Below the pieces are notes generated by a model. The model had not been told where the DNA came from. It made no database searches and saw nothing but the letters and a program-made list of their open reading frames with translations. A stretch of DNA of 64,000 bases from an uncultured Subdoligranulum sp. (GTDB taxonomy: Bacteria > Bacillota > Clostridia > Oscillospirales > Ruminococcaceae), in assembly GCA_900545545.1 (NCBI GenBank), contig UQZO01000002.1:186001-250000 (forward strand), given 5' to 3'. Position numbers and translations under genes: made by a program. Of this stretch, positions 50,505-59,218 are shown piece by piece (within the stretch, counting starts at the first letter, position 1; each line of letters begins with the position of its first letter).

Positions 50505-51680
50505 ATGGAATTTTCCCATCGTTTGGAATTGTTTGGACCCGAGATCTTTGCCGCACTCAACGACAAAAAAGTAGCTCTGGAAGCCCAGGGCCGCCATCTG
50601 TACAATCTGAGCGTGGGCACGCCGGACTTTGCCCCCGCGCCCCACATCAAACAGGCGCTGATCGACGCTGCCCAGGATAACGAAAACTGGAAATACAGCC
50701 TGCGCGATCTGCCCGAGCTGCTGAACGCCGTCTGCGAGTACTACAAGCGCCGCTTCAGCGTGGACACCATCACCCCGGACAAGGTCATGAGCTTTTCCGG
50801 CAGCCAGGACGGCATCGGCCATCTGGGCCTGGCGCTGTGCAACGACGGGGACGTGGTGCTTCTGCCCGACCCCTGCTACCCTGTCTTTATGACGGGCTGC
50901 ATGCTGGGCGGTGCAAAACCCTGGTACTACCGCCTGACCAAGGAGAATCACTTCCTGCCGGATGTTTCCTCCATTCCGGAAGATGTGGCCCGTGCTGCCA
51001 AGCTCATGCTGGTCAGCCTGCCCGCCAACCCTGTGGGCAGCATCGGCACGCCGGAGCTGTATGCAGAGATCGTGGCTTTCTGCCGCAAATACGACATTTT
51101 GCTGGTACATGACAACGCCTACAGCGACATCATCTTCGACGGTGCCCACGGCGGCAGCATCTTCAACACGCCCGGTGCCGAAGAATGTGCCGTGGAGTTC
51201 TTCAGCCTGAGCAAGAGCTTCAACGTGACCGGCGCGCGCATCAGCTTCCTGGTCGGCCGCCCCGACGTGGTGGCCGCCTGCAAAAAGCTGCGCACCCAGA
51301 TCGATTTCGGCATGTTCCTGCCCATTCAGAAGGCTGCCATCGCCGCCATGACGGGCCCGCTGGAAGGCGTCCAGCGCCAGTGCGCCGAATACCAGCGCCG
51401 TCGGGATGCCCTGTGCGGCGGTTTGCGCAGCATCGGCTGGAATGTACCCGACAGCCGCGGCAGTATGTTCGTGTGGGCACCCATCCCTACCGGCTACGAG
51501 AGCAGCATGGAATTCTGCCTGGAACTCATCGACAAAGCCAACGTCATCTGCACGCCGGGTTCCAGCTTTGGTCCCAGCGGCGAAGGATACGTCCGTTTTG
51601 CCTTGACCATGCCGGTAGAACAGATCGAAAAAGCCGTGGCTGCCATCGCCGCCAGCGGCATGATCCGTAAGGATTCCTGA
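50505..51680 (+). CDS. Class I/II PLP aminotransferase (391 aa)
   Basis: The fold type I aminotransferase pattern is clear: LYNLSVGTPDFAPAPHI, YSLRDLPELLNAVCEYYKRR, LPANPVGSIGTPELY, VHDNAYSDIIFDG, and the PLP lysine in FFSLSKSFNVTGARISFLVG. GYVRFALTMPVEQIEKAV ends the C-terminal domain. The group includes LL-diaminopimelate aminotransferases and aspartate or alanine aminotransferases; the substrate cannot be fixed here. It is monocistronic. Confidence 0.88.
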   Translation: MEFSHRLELFGPEIFAALNDKKVALEAQGRHLYNLSVGTPDFAPAPHIKQALIDAAQDNENWKYSLRDLPELLNAVCEYYKRRFSVDTITPDKVMSFSGSQDGIGHLGLALCNDGDVVLLPDPCYPVFMTGCMLGGAKPWYYRLTKENHFLPDVSSIPEDVARAAKLMLVSLPANPVGSIGTPELYAEIVAFCRKYDILLVHDNAYSDIIFDGAHGGSIFNTPGAEECAVEFFSLSKSFNVTGARISFLVGRPDVVAACKKLRTQIDFGMFLPIQKAAIAAMTGPLEGVQRQCAEYQRRRDALCGGLRSIGWNVPDSRGSMFVWAPIPTGYESSMEFCLELIDKANVICTPGSSFGPSGEGYVRFALTMPVEQIEKAVAAIAASGMIRKDS

Positions 51681-51701
51681 TTTTTAACAATTTCATACAA
51701 A

Positions 51702-51743
51702 AAAGAACAGCCTGCCGTTCCCCCACGGCGGGCTGTTTTTCCT
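51702..51743 (+). terminator. Terminator of the aminotransferase gene
   Basis: AACAGCCTGCCG pairs imperfectly with CGGCGGGCTGTT and is followed by a T run. Confidence 0.75.
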
Positions 51744-51797
51744 ACTTTCCCGAAAGTCGATTCTTGAAATGTTCCTATACCTTGTTTTCGGTCTTTT

Positions 51798-52172
51798 TCA
51801 CTGCGGATTGGAACTTTCCCGCACTGCGGCGCGCAGTTCCTTTTGAATGGTCGGCGTAATTTCCACCCGCTTGAGCAAGGCGGAAAGCAGTTCTGGCAGG
51901 CACTCGGCGGGCAGCTGTTCTACCACCACCTGGGCCAGATACTCCGCATGGGACACGGCGGGTTCAAAGGTACGCGCATACGTTTTGCCGCTGCGTACAA
52001 ATCCCACTTCTTTCAGGACACCCTTTTCCATCAGGCTATTCAGCATAGAGAAGATCGAACGTTCTTTCCACTTACGATCTACACAAGTTGAAACCACCTC
52101 TGTCTGAGCCATCGGGTGATCTGCCTGCCAGAAAATTTCCATAATCTGCTGTTCACTTTTTGTCAGATGCAC
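51798..52172 (-). CDS. BlaI/MecI/CopY-family repressor (124 aa)
   Basis: The winged helix starts MHLTKSEQQIMEIFWQADHP and continues KERSIFSMLNSLMEKGVLKE, the BlaI pattern, with a C-terminal dimerisation half. No blaR1 sensor or beta-lactamase gene is next to it, so the signal and targets are unclear. A palindrome over its own promoter (52198-52214) suggests autorepression. BlaI-like regulators without BlaR are common in clostridia. Confidence 0.85.
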   Translation of the reverse strand: MHLTKSEQQIMEIFWQADHPMAQTEVVSTCVDRKWKERSIFSMLNSLMEKGVLKEVGFVRSGKTYARTFEPAVSHAEYLAQVVVEQLPAECLPELLSALLKRVEITPTIQKELRAAVRESSNPQ

Positions 52173-52197
52173 GACAGTCTACTCTCCCTCGTTATAT

Positions 52198-52235
52198 GAT
52201 ACTTAGATAGTATCTGCTTTGGATTGAAATGTCAA
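52198..52235 (-). promoter_or_regulatory. Promoter TTGACA-17-TACTAT and palindromic operator of the BlaI-like gene
   Basis: On the minus strand the -35 reads 52235-52230 and the -10 52212-52207. GATACTTAGATAGTATC at 52198-52214 is an inverted repeat with six-base arms covering the -10. Confidence 0.65.
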
Positions 52236-52579
52236 TGTTTTTTACGTAAAAAATATTGTCGAACTTTGTTATTTAATAATTTTTTCATATTTCTTCACAT
52301 TTTTGACACGGGCTTATAACATCTTTATCTTTTATCGCTATAACGAATATTTATACACTTCTTTTTTGGGATTCCTGCGCCGCATTCCTTCATTTTTCAC
52401 CACTTTTATGGTTGTTACATTTCTACATATTGTCACAAACAACAGAAAAAACAGTATGGATTTTCAGCTCATGCTTTCTCTAGGTACAAGTTCCGCCTTT
52501 CCAGTGCCGGGAAATAGCCTCCAAAGCCCGCTTTTCGATGCGGGAAACATAGCGACTCGCCTATTGTAAACGATGCCCT
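52236..52579. other. AT-rich non-coding interval at the left border of the accessory region
   Basis: Apart from T-rich tracts no gene, terminator or clear att repeat is seen. Base composition drops compared with the genes to the left, consistent with the edge of an integrated element. Confidence 0.4.
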
Positions 52580-54157
52580 TTAAGAAATCGCCTCCAGCTC
52601 GTGGAAGCGGAATTTGATGATGATCTCTTTTTCCTCGGTCAGCTCCACCCGTTCAATGAGGCTGACCAGCAGTTCCCGACTGGTCAGTGCTGAGTCCAGA
52701 AACTGTTTCACCAGCGTCTTGGCTTTTTCTTCGGTGTTCACCGGTTGCTTTGCCTGTTCCTGTAGGCTCTTCAGCCGATCTTCCAGAATTGTGCGGTCCA
52801 TCTTGACCTTCTGGTAGATGCGCTGGAAGTCCTCTTCGGAGAGCAGGCCATTCAGCCGGTCCATATACATCTGATCCAGGTTAGTAGTCAGTGCAGTGAT
52901 TTTTGATTGCACGGTTTGCATCTCCGCTTCACAGCTGGACTCCTTGCTGGCGTTCTCCACAGCTTCTTTGGCAATCGGGCGCAGCCGGTCAGGATTCAGA
53001 TAGGCCTGGCACACCTCTCGCACCTTGGCAAGTACGGCTTCATTCACCGTTTCTTCCTTAATGGAATGACAGGTGCAGACACCTGCCTTGGTAAATCGCT
53101 GATAGGTCCGGCAAACAAAAAACAGGCGATCTTCACCAGCGGCATTCTTGCGGTTGAGTACCGCCATGGGATAGCCGCACTCATGGCAGAAGATCAACCC
53201 TTTCAGTAAGAAGTCATAGGTTCGGCTTCGGGTGTGTTTGCGGCTGTTTACCAGCATCTGTACCTTCTGAAAAGTCTCCAGGTCAATGATCGGCTCATGC
53301 GTTCCTTCCACTACCACCCAGTTTTCCGGTGATTGCCTCAGACACTTCTTGGATTTGTAGCTGATCTTCACCATGCGTCCCTGCACCATATTACCGATGT
53401 AGGTTTCGTTTTTCAGCATTTCGGAGATCCGCTCGCTGCTCCATAGGCCGGTGTACGGCCCTGGATTACCAACTTTCCAGCCACAATAGGTAGCCGGTGT
53501 GGGAATGCCTTCTTCGTTGAGCGTAGTCGCAATTTTGCGGCAGCTCATACCTGAAAGGGCCAGAGCAAAGATCCGCCGTACTATCGGAGCTACGTCCTCG
53601 TCAATGACGATCTTGTTTTTCTCGGTGGGGTGCATCTTGTACCCATACATGGGCTTGCCGCCGATGAACTGCCCCTTCCGTTGCTTATCCCGCTTGACGC
53701 TCTTGATCTTCTTGGAGATGTCCTTGGCGTACATGTCGTTCATGATGGCACGGAATGGGGTGATGTCGTTTGCGGTAGAGTCCACGCCGGTGTCAATACC
53801 GTCCAGCAGAGAAATGTACCGCACCCGGTGTTCCGGGAAGTACCGCTCCATATAGTGGCCGGTCATGATATAATCACGGCCCAAACGGGAAAGGTCCTTA
53901 GTAATGACCATATTGACCTTTTTTGTCTCAATGTCGCCAATCATCCGCTGGAAGCTGGGGCGGTCAAAGCTGGTGCCGCTCCATCCGTCATCTACATAAG
54001 TGTCGAAGACGGACAGCCGGTGCTGTTGAACAAACTCCCGCAACAGAGATTCCTGGTTCTGAACACTTTGGGATGGTCCTTCGCTTTCATCCTCCTTTGA
54101 TAGTCTGATGTATAAAGCCACATGGTAATCCATGGGGTTGCTTATCTCTAAGTACAT
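52580..54157 (-). CDS. Large serine recombinase, TnpX/TndX-like (525 aa)
   Basis: The resolvase domain begins YHVALYIRLSKEDESEG with the catalytic serine region QNQESLLREFVQQH; FDRPSFQRMIGDIETKKVNM and VITKDLSRLGRDYIMTGHYM complete it. The recombinase domain follows (GGKPMYGYKMHPTEKNKIVI). A zinc ribbon (LIFCHECGYPM, then VCTCHSIKEETVN) precedes a coiled-coil tail. This is the enzyme class that moves Tn4451- and Tn5397-like elements. The start at 54157 has AGGAGG six bases upstream. A 44-residue gene precedes it. Confidence 0.93.
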   Translation of the reverse strand: MYLEISNPMDYHVALYIRLSKEDESEGPSQSVQNQESLLREFVQQHRLSVFDTYVDDGWSGTSFDRPSFQRMIGDIETKKVNMVITKDLSRLGRDYIMTGHYMERYFPEHRVRYISLLDGIDTGVDSTANDITPFRAIMNDMYAKDISKKIKSVKRDKQRKGQFIGGKPMYGYKMHPTEKNKIVIDEDVAPIVRRIFALALSGMSCRKIATTLNEEGIPTPATYCGWKVGNPGPYTGLWSSERISEMLKNETYIGNMVQGRMVKISYKSKKCLRQSPENWVVVEGTHEPIIDLETFQKVQMLVNSRKHTRSRTYDFLLKGLIFCHECGYPMAVLNRKNAAGEDRLFFVCRTYQRFTKAGVCTCHSIKEETVNEAVLAKVREVCQAYLNPDRLRPIAKEAVENASKESSCEAEMQTVQSKITALTTNLDQMYMDRLNGLLSEEDFQRIYQKVKMDRTILEDRLKSLQEQAKQPVNTEEKAKTLVKQFLDSALTSRELLVSLIERVELTEEKEIIIKFRFHELEAIS

Positions 54158-54193
54158 ACCATACCTCCTGAGATAAGCGGCCATTCATCGACA

Positions 54194-54328
54194 TTATTGT
54201 ATCGTGACTTTTCCATATCCGACAAGGATGCGGTGAAGATACAGCCGAAAGGACTCTTCCAGAAGCTCCGGCAGTGTTCTCTCGGCTGACTCAAAAACAC
54301 AACGTACAACAGGGGCATTTTTCGGCAT
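54194..54328 (-). CDS. Small protein preceding the recombinase (44 aa)
   Basis: The ATG at 54328 has a perfect AAAGGAGG seven bases upstream and the frame ends 37 bases before the recombinase start. The sequence MPKNAPVVRCVFESAERTLP continues ELLEESFRLYLHRILVG, a compact helical protein. It is not a recognised family. Co-expression with the recombinase suggests a role in controlling excision or transposition. Confidence 0.65.
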   Translation of the reverse strand: MPKNAPVVRCVFESAERTLPELLEESFRLYLHRILVGYGKVTIQ

Positions 54329-54404
54329 GGTATCATCCTCCTTTACGATATAGAAAAGAATATGTGCAAATCCTCTATGCATTGCCTGTCCATTGGAAAA
54401 GGCA

Positions 54405-54435
54405 TAAAAAAATCGCCACCCGTTCCAGTGGCGAT
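54405..54435 (-). terminator. Terminator of the integrase unit
   Basis: On the minus strand ATCGCCAC pairs with GTGGCGAT, then seven T follow. Confidence 0.78.
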
Positions 54436-54444
54436 GAGAATTGC

Positions 54445-54765
54445 TTATGAAATAAAGGAAGTGCTTGCACGGACTGCATCCCAATCGGATACACCATATC
54501 CTCGCATAGCATCTGCTGCGATCAAAACAGCGAATACAAAAGGACGAATCCACTCGTCGCTGACGCTGCTGAGGATGGATTGTATAGTCAGGTCATCATC
54601 CAGCTGCAAGCGGATTTGGAGAAGTTCTTTTTCGGTTTGAAACAATGCCGCAAATTCGTTTGGGGCTTCCTCCTCGATAGAGAACGTCTGTGAGCTGTGC
54701 AGGATTTGTGTTGCTTGTTGGTATAGGGCGGTAGTACTGAAATCGTGAATGTCCGGTAATTTCAT
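54445..54765 (-). CDS. Hypothetical protein downstream of the integrase (106 aa)
   Basis: The protein starts MKLPDIHDFSTTALYQQATQ and ends DWDAVRASTSFIS; it has no membrane segment. It begins five bases after the integrase stop and ends just before a terminator, so it is part of the integrase transcript. No family is recognised. Confidence 0.6.
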   Translation of the reverse strand: MKLPDIHDFSTTALYQQATQILHSSQTFSIEEEAPNEFAALFQTEKELLQIRLQLDDDLTIQSILSSVSDEWIRPFVFAVLIAADAMRGYGVSDWDAVRASTSFIS

Positions 54766-54770
54766 GTTTT

Positions 54771-55880
54771 TTACTCCTTTTCAAGAATTGTGTTGATGGT
54801 TTCGGAACTTTTCAGTTTGGTTGAAAAATCAAGGTGGACATACAAATCCGCAGTGGTTTGATAAGTGCTGTGTCCCAGCCATTGCTGTACTTCCAGTAAC
54901 GGGACCCCAGAGGAAATCAAAATCCCGGCACAACTATGGCGCAGGTCATGAAATCGTATCTTCCGAAGATTATTTTTCTGTAAAAAAGACTGAAAGCGGC
55001 GGCTCAACTGATCGGGACGGAAAGGGACACCGCTCTCGTCCAAGCAAAGCCAACCGCTTTCCTGCTGATACCGGCGTAATAGGGGGAGTATATTTTCCGG
55101 AATGGGCAAGGTCCGATAACTCGCCTTTCGCTTCAATACTTCCCGGCTGTGCACTTTGCTTTTTCCATGCAAAGATGTTTGCGTGACGGCACAGCGGACA
55201 GAAAGCAATTTGCGTTCCAAATCCAGGGCTTCCCAGCGAAGTCCCAGGACCTCACTGCGCCGCAGGCCGAACACAAGAGCCAACGCCACAGGAAGCTCCA
55301 GAGTTTGTCCATGGAGTAGATTCAAAAGCTGGGAAGCTTCCTCGGTGGAATAGGTCTGCGGCAAAAAATCAGCCCTGCGAGGTTTAGACGCCTGCCTTGC
55401 TGGATTTGCTTCAATCAGGCCAAGAGCAACTGCCTTTTCTAATGCAGAGTGAATGTTGGCATGATGGCGCAAAACACTGGTTGGGGAAAGTCCTTTGTGA
55501 AGCAGCCAGTCATAATAGCTTGTGATGTCTCCGGTTGTCAGAGCCCGAAGTGTAATCTGTCTTTCTTCAAAGTATGGGATAATGGATCGTTCGACAACCC
55601 GACAGTAAGATGCAAATGTTGTAGGTGCTATGGTGGAGCAAATTTGTGCCAGCCAATCTCGCATAAAGTCGGAAAACATGGGCCCATTTTGTAGGTCATG
55701 TTGCCGTTCTTTCGTAAAGGCTCTTCGCAGATCCAGCAGCATCGCCTCTGCGCGCCGTTTGTTTCCTTTTTCTTTCAAGTGGGTCGTCACCGATTTTGTT
55801 CGCCGCTTTCCTGTGCTATCTTTGTAAGATAAAATCATCTGCCAATATCCATTTTGCACACGCAAGTGTCCAGCAACCAT
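54771..55880 (-). CDS. Tyrosine recombinase, phage-type integrase (369 aa)
   Basis: An N-terminal AP2-like DNA-binding segment (NGYWQMILSYKDSTGKRRTK) is followed by a SAM-like core-binding domain and the catalytic domain. Active-site residues are visible: Arg in FGLRRSEVLGLRWEAL, His and Arg in IRFHDLRHSCAGIL, His in WLGHSTYQTTADLYVH and the nucleophilic Tyr in the same stretch. The start MVAGHLRVQNGYW was chosen. The frame stays open 50 codons further up, across a possible small RNA, without family similarity. Confidence 0.9.
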   Translation of the reverse strand: MVAGHLRVQNGYWQMILSYKDSTGKRRTKSVTTHLKEKGNKRRAEAMLLDLRRAFTKERQHDLQNGPMFSDFMRDWLAQICSTIAPTTFASYCRVVERSIIPYFEERQITLRALTTGDITSYYDWLLHKGLSPTSVLRHHANIHSALEKAVALGLIEANPARQASKPRRADFLPQTYSTEEASQLLNLLHGQTLELPVALALVFGLRRSEVLGLRWEALDLERKLLSVRCAVTQTSLHGKSKVHSREVLKRKASYRTLPIPENILPLLRRYQQESGWLCLDESGVPFRPDQLSRRFQSFLQKNNLRKIRFHDLRHSCAGILISSGVPLLEVQQWLGHSTYQTTADLYVHLDFSTKLKSSETINTILEKE

Positions 55881-55915
55881 ACATAAAACCGCCTTTCCTA
55901 ATGTTGGTGATCTTA

Positions 55916-56008
55916 TGTTATAATGGCTACTAGGCACAGTGGCAGACGAAGCAGACTCAAAATCCATTACATCTGACAAGACCGTGGAAAAATCCACGGT
56001 CTTGTTTT
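55916..56008 (+). ncRNA. Candidate short transcript between the integrase and fic genes
   Basis: An extended -10 (TGTTATAAT, 55916-55924) lies about 50 bases before a strong terminator-like hairpin (arms CAAGACCGTGGA 55977-55988 and TCCACGGTCTTG 55993-56004, then TTTTG). The roughly 80-base product would be antisense to the upstream part of the integrase transcript. No -35 is seen. Confidence 0.3.
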
Positions 56009-56052
56009 GTTTCTTCAAAGGGTGCATCACTCAAACGACGCACTGTTTTTGA

Positions 56053-56081
56053 TTGATGAAATGAGCGATGCATGATATAAT
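56053..56081 (+). promoter_or_regulatory. Promoter of the fic gene, TTGATG-17-TATAAT
   Basis: The hexamers are at 56053-56058 and 56076-56081. The spacer contains a 17-base sequence that recurs inside the fic gene. Confidence 0.7.
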
Positions 56082-56114
56082 AAAATCATTCTATTTCGAT
56101 TATGAGGTATTGGA

Positions 56115-57095
56115 ATGAGAAACAAAAAGCCTCCTTTTGAAATCACAAACCAGATGATTGACTATGTAGCTGAAATCGCTGAACTGCTCGGAAAACTGAA
56201 TGTGACAGACGCGCTTTCTTCAAACCCTACTCTGCGCCGCAGCAATCGAATCCGCACCATACATGGGTCGTTGGCGATTGAGCAGAACACCCTTTCCTTG
56301 GAGCAGGTAACGGCCGTACTGAATGGGAAGCATGTCTTGGCTCCGACAAAGTATATTGCCGAAGTCAAAAACGCCTATGAAATTTATGAGCGGCTGGATG
56401 AGCTTGATCCTTATTCGGTGGACGACTTGCTGACGGCCCATGGCATTATGACTCGGGGCTTGGTCGAAGAATCCGGCATGTTCCGAACACGACCTGTAGG
56501 CGTAGTAGATAGCGAAGGACATGTCCTGCATCTCGGTACGCTTCCACAGTATGTCCCTGATCTGGTTTTGGAGTTGCTGGAATGGGCAAAGACCAGTGAG
56601 GTGCACATGCTGATTCGCAGCTGTGTGTTCCATTATGAACTGGAACTGATTCATCCCTTTGCCGATGGAAACGGGCGTGTGGGCCGCCTGTGGCATACGC
56701 TACTGCTTTCTAAATGGAATCCAGCGTTTGCCTGGCTCCCGGTGGAGTCTATCATCTATGACCGCCAGCAGGAGTATTATGATGCCATCAATACTTCCAA
56801 TGATGCCGGAGAGTCTACGGTATTTATCGAGTTCATGCTATCAGCTATCAAAGCATCACTCATGGATGCGATTCGTACGAGTGATGAAATGAGCGATGGG
56901 AAGATGGATAAGGCTACGCTCCGTTGGAAGAAAATTGAGGAGTATCTTAAAATCCACGACTATATCATGAACGCTGATGTGCGGGAACTGTGTGGGGTAT
57001 CGGCAGCAACGGCGAATCGCATATTAGCAAGCTTTGTTGAAGTCTGCAAATTGAGGAAATACTGCGAAGGCGGACATTGGGCGTATAAATTCTAA
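56115..57095 (+). CDS. Fic-family protein (326 aa)
   Basis: Fic enzymes transfer AMP or other groups from a nucleotide to a hydroxyl of a target protein. The core motif HPFADGNGRVGRLW near residue 178 has the catalytic His and phosphate-binding loop intact. An N-terminal helix IHGSLAIEQNTLS near residue 49 resembles the self-inhibitory SxxxE motif, so it should be an autoinhibited class II-type Fic. The C-terminus (VRELCGVSAATANRILASFV) is a winged helix. It has its own promoter in an accessory region. Targets are unknown; it may be a toxin-like or regulatory protein. Confidence 0.9.
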   Translation: MRNKKPPFEITNQMIDYVAEIAELLGKLNVTDALSSNPTLRRSNRIRTIHGSLAIEQNTLSLEQVTAVLNGKHVLAPTKYIAEVKNAYEIYERLDELDPYSVDDLLTAHGIMTRGLVEESGMFRTRPVGVVDSEGHVLHLGTLPQYVPDLVLELLEWAKTSEVHMLIRSCVFHYELELIHPFADGNGRVGRLWHTLLLSKWNPAFAWLPVESIIYDRQQEYYDAINTSNDAGESTVFIEFMLSAIKASLMDAIRTSDEMSDGKMDKATLRWKKIEEYLKIHDYIMNADVRELCGVSAATANRILASFVEVCKLRKYCEGGHWAYKF

Positions 57096-57122
57096 AAAAG
57101 TCAAGTATATGGTTTTTCATTG

Positions 57123-57128
57123 TATAAT
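57123..57128 (+). promoter_or_regulatory. -10 element TATAAT upstream of the ATPase-DUF4435 gene
   Basis: A perfect -10 lies 27 bases before the start codon at 57155; the -35 match is weak. It suggests expression independent of fic. Confidence 0.5.
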
Positions 57129-57154
57129 AAGGCGTTTTGTTGGAGGAAATACAA

Positions 57155-59143
57155 ATGCTAACAGATCAAGAAATGCAAGCATTAGCTGCTTCGATAGATG
57201 TAGCAATTGAGACATGCAATCGTATGAAAAGCGTGATTGCAGACGCTTCTGCTAAGAGAAACGTGGTAAAAGAAATAATTGTTGCTCAAAAATCCATAGA
57301 CGAAGTTAGTGCATCAAATCAAATATCTGATTTCATTAATTTGACAAGCAAGATTGATGAATTTATTGAGAATGTATCTATAATAAAAACTGCGGAAAAA
57401 AACATACCAAATGTTTTTAAGACATTCATTCAAAAAGAATTTGTTCTATTTGATTGGAAAAATCTACACCTTACTCAACCGTATGTAACTAGTAACATAA
57501 AAAACTTTTTGGAAAAGCAGACAGCGAATGAAATAAAGGTTGATCAGCAAGATACCTCCACTATCAATTGGCTCTGTGACCTTCCTCAAAAATATAGCGA
57601 GTATGTCTCTTTATTCGAGCGAAAAATTTCAACTTATATAATTTTTGACAAAATCAAGTGGATACACAATAACATCGTAATGATTGGAGCCAATGGGTCT
57701 GGGAAAAGCACATTTTCTCGGCAGCTAAATGGTAAAATATCGTCTAATGTATCCATTTTATCTGCGCAACATTTACTTGTATACAATAAACAAAATAATA
57801 TTCCTGCCTCTAAGGGAGAAATTTCAGATCTAAGATCTTTTCAGAAAAATTCTAAAATGAGCAGTGACTCTAATTTTGCTGCTCTAATCGGCAATGATAT
57901 GAACAAACTGATTACTACGTTAATTGCCGAACACACTGATAAAGCTTTAGAATACTATGCTGGAGAAGATCGAAAAAAATCTTTTCTTGAAATGACCATT
58001 GAGATATGGCAGGAATTAATTGAACATCGGGAATTACTCTTAGAGAGAGGTTCTATTTCAGCTCAAATACCAGGCCAGCCACCATACCCTTTTAATAGCC
58101 TTAGTGATGGAGAAAAGGCTGTTTTTTATTATGTAGGGCATATTTTATTGGTAGAGCCCAATTCTTATATTATTGTAGATGAGCCAGAAAATCACTTGCA
58201 CATGGCCATTTGCAATAAATTGTGGGACAAACTTGAGCAAATCCGGACTGATTGTAAATTTATTTATTTAACTCATAATCTTGACTTTGCTGCTTCAAGA
58301 AATAATACAACACTTATTTGGAATAAGAAGTTTACCCCTCCAGACATATGGGATTTTCAAATCATCGAATCTGACGAAACATTACCAGATACACTATTGA
58401 TGGAGGTTTTAGGTAGTCGAAAGAAAATATGTTTCTGTGAGGGAAAAGATAGGTCTTGTTTAGACTATAAGTTGTACAGTATTGTTTTTCCCGAGTATAC
58501 GGTTATTCCTGTTGGTGGACATCTTGATGTAATAAGTTATACAAACGCGTGTAATAAATCCACAGTTCCCTCTAATAAGGCCATAGGAATTATTGATGGA
58601 GATTGCCATAAATCCGAGCAAATTGCTAAGTGGAAAGAACAGAACATTTATACACTTCCAATTAATGAAATCGAAAATATACTATGTGATCCGGTCATTA
58701 TCGAAACAGCTATTAAGACTTTTATATCTGGAGATATGGCAAACCAGAATTATCTTGATTTGTTTTGGAAAGAATTTGAAGCCAACAAAGTTCAGCAAAC
58801 CGTATGGTATGTTAATAACATTATTAACAATAAGTTTAAGGAAAACTTTCTTCACGAAAAGCGCGATATTAGTAATCTAAAGGCAGAGTTACTTTCAGTC
58901 ACATCAGAAAAGGAAATTGATGAGCTTTATGCAGAAAGATTAGCAACTATTGAAACTATTATTAAAAGCAAAAAATATGAAGAAGCTTTAGCTATTGTTG
59001 ATTTTAAAGGGAAACTTACGAAGTACATTGCTAAACAAACAATTGTTGACAATTATCCAGATCGTGTTTTGGGACTTATCAGAAACAGTGAGGAGCTAAG
59101 AGAGCTAATAAAAAAGAAATATTTCTCACCAATATCTCGGTAA
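57155..59143 (+). CDS. AAA/ABC-type ATPase fused to a DUF4435 (TOPRIM-like) domain, PARIS AriA-AriB-like (662 aa)
   Basis: The ATPase half shows Walker A GANGSGKS (residues 178-185), signature LSDGEK (316-321), Walker B IIVDEPENHLH (Asp342, Glu343) and the switch histidine in LTHNLDF (His374). The C-terminal half matches DUF4435: CEGKDRS (Glu429, Asp432), IIDGDC (Asp481, Asp483) and the INEIENIL motif (Glu508, Glu510, Asn511). In the PARIS phage defence system AriA is an AAA_15 ATPase and AriB a DUF4435 nuclease, and fused versions are known. Upon sensing phage anti-restriction proteins AriB is released and arrests the cell. The gene is much more AT-rich than its surroundings, a sign of transfer. 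The ATG at 57155 follows GGAGG. OLD-like nucleases are the main alternative. Confidence 0.8.
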   Translation: MLTDQEMQALAASIDVAIETCNRMKSVIADASAKRNVVKEIIVAQKSIDEVSASNQISDFINLTSKIDEFIENVSIIKTAEKNIPNVFKTFIQKEFVLFDWKNLHLTQPYVTSNIKNFLEKQTANEIKVDQQDTSTINWLCDLPQKYSEYVSLFERKISTYIIFDKIKWIHNNIVMIGANGSGKSTFSRQLNGKISSNVSILSAQHLLVYNKQNNIPASKGEISDLRSFQKNSKMSSDSNFAALIGNDMNKLITTLIAEHTDKALEYYAGEDRKKSFLEMTIEIWQELIEHRELLLERGSISAQIPGQPPYPFNSLSDGEKAVFYYVGHILLVEPNSYIIVDEPENHLHMAICNKLWDKLEQIRTDCKFIYLTHNLDFAASRNNTTLIWNKKFTPPDIWDFQIIESDETLPDTLLMEVLGSRKKICFCEGKDRSCLDYKLYSIVFPEYTVIPVGGHLDVISYTNACNKSTVPSNKAIGIIDGDCHKSEQIAKWKEQNIYTLPINEIENILCDPVIIETAIKTFISGDMANQNYLDLFWKEFEANKVQQTVWYVNNIINNKFKENFLHEKRDISNLKAELLSVTSEKEIDELYAERLATIETIIKSKKYEEALAIVDFKGKLTKYIAKQTIVDNYPDRVLGLIRNSEELRELIKKKYFSPISR

Positions 59144-59218
59144 CATTGACGAACAGCCGCTTATCTTTCTGAAATTTTTCCGTTTACAATAAGCGCGAAG
59201 CTACCCAAGTCACGCATG

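Noticed and set aside
55881..56030. N-terminal extension of the tyrosine recombinase by 50 residues
   Set aside because: The extra residues show no family similarity, and a promoter and hairpin on the other strand occupy the same DNA. The ATG at 55880 gives the normal integrase N-terminus.
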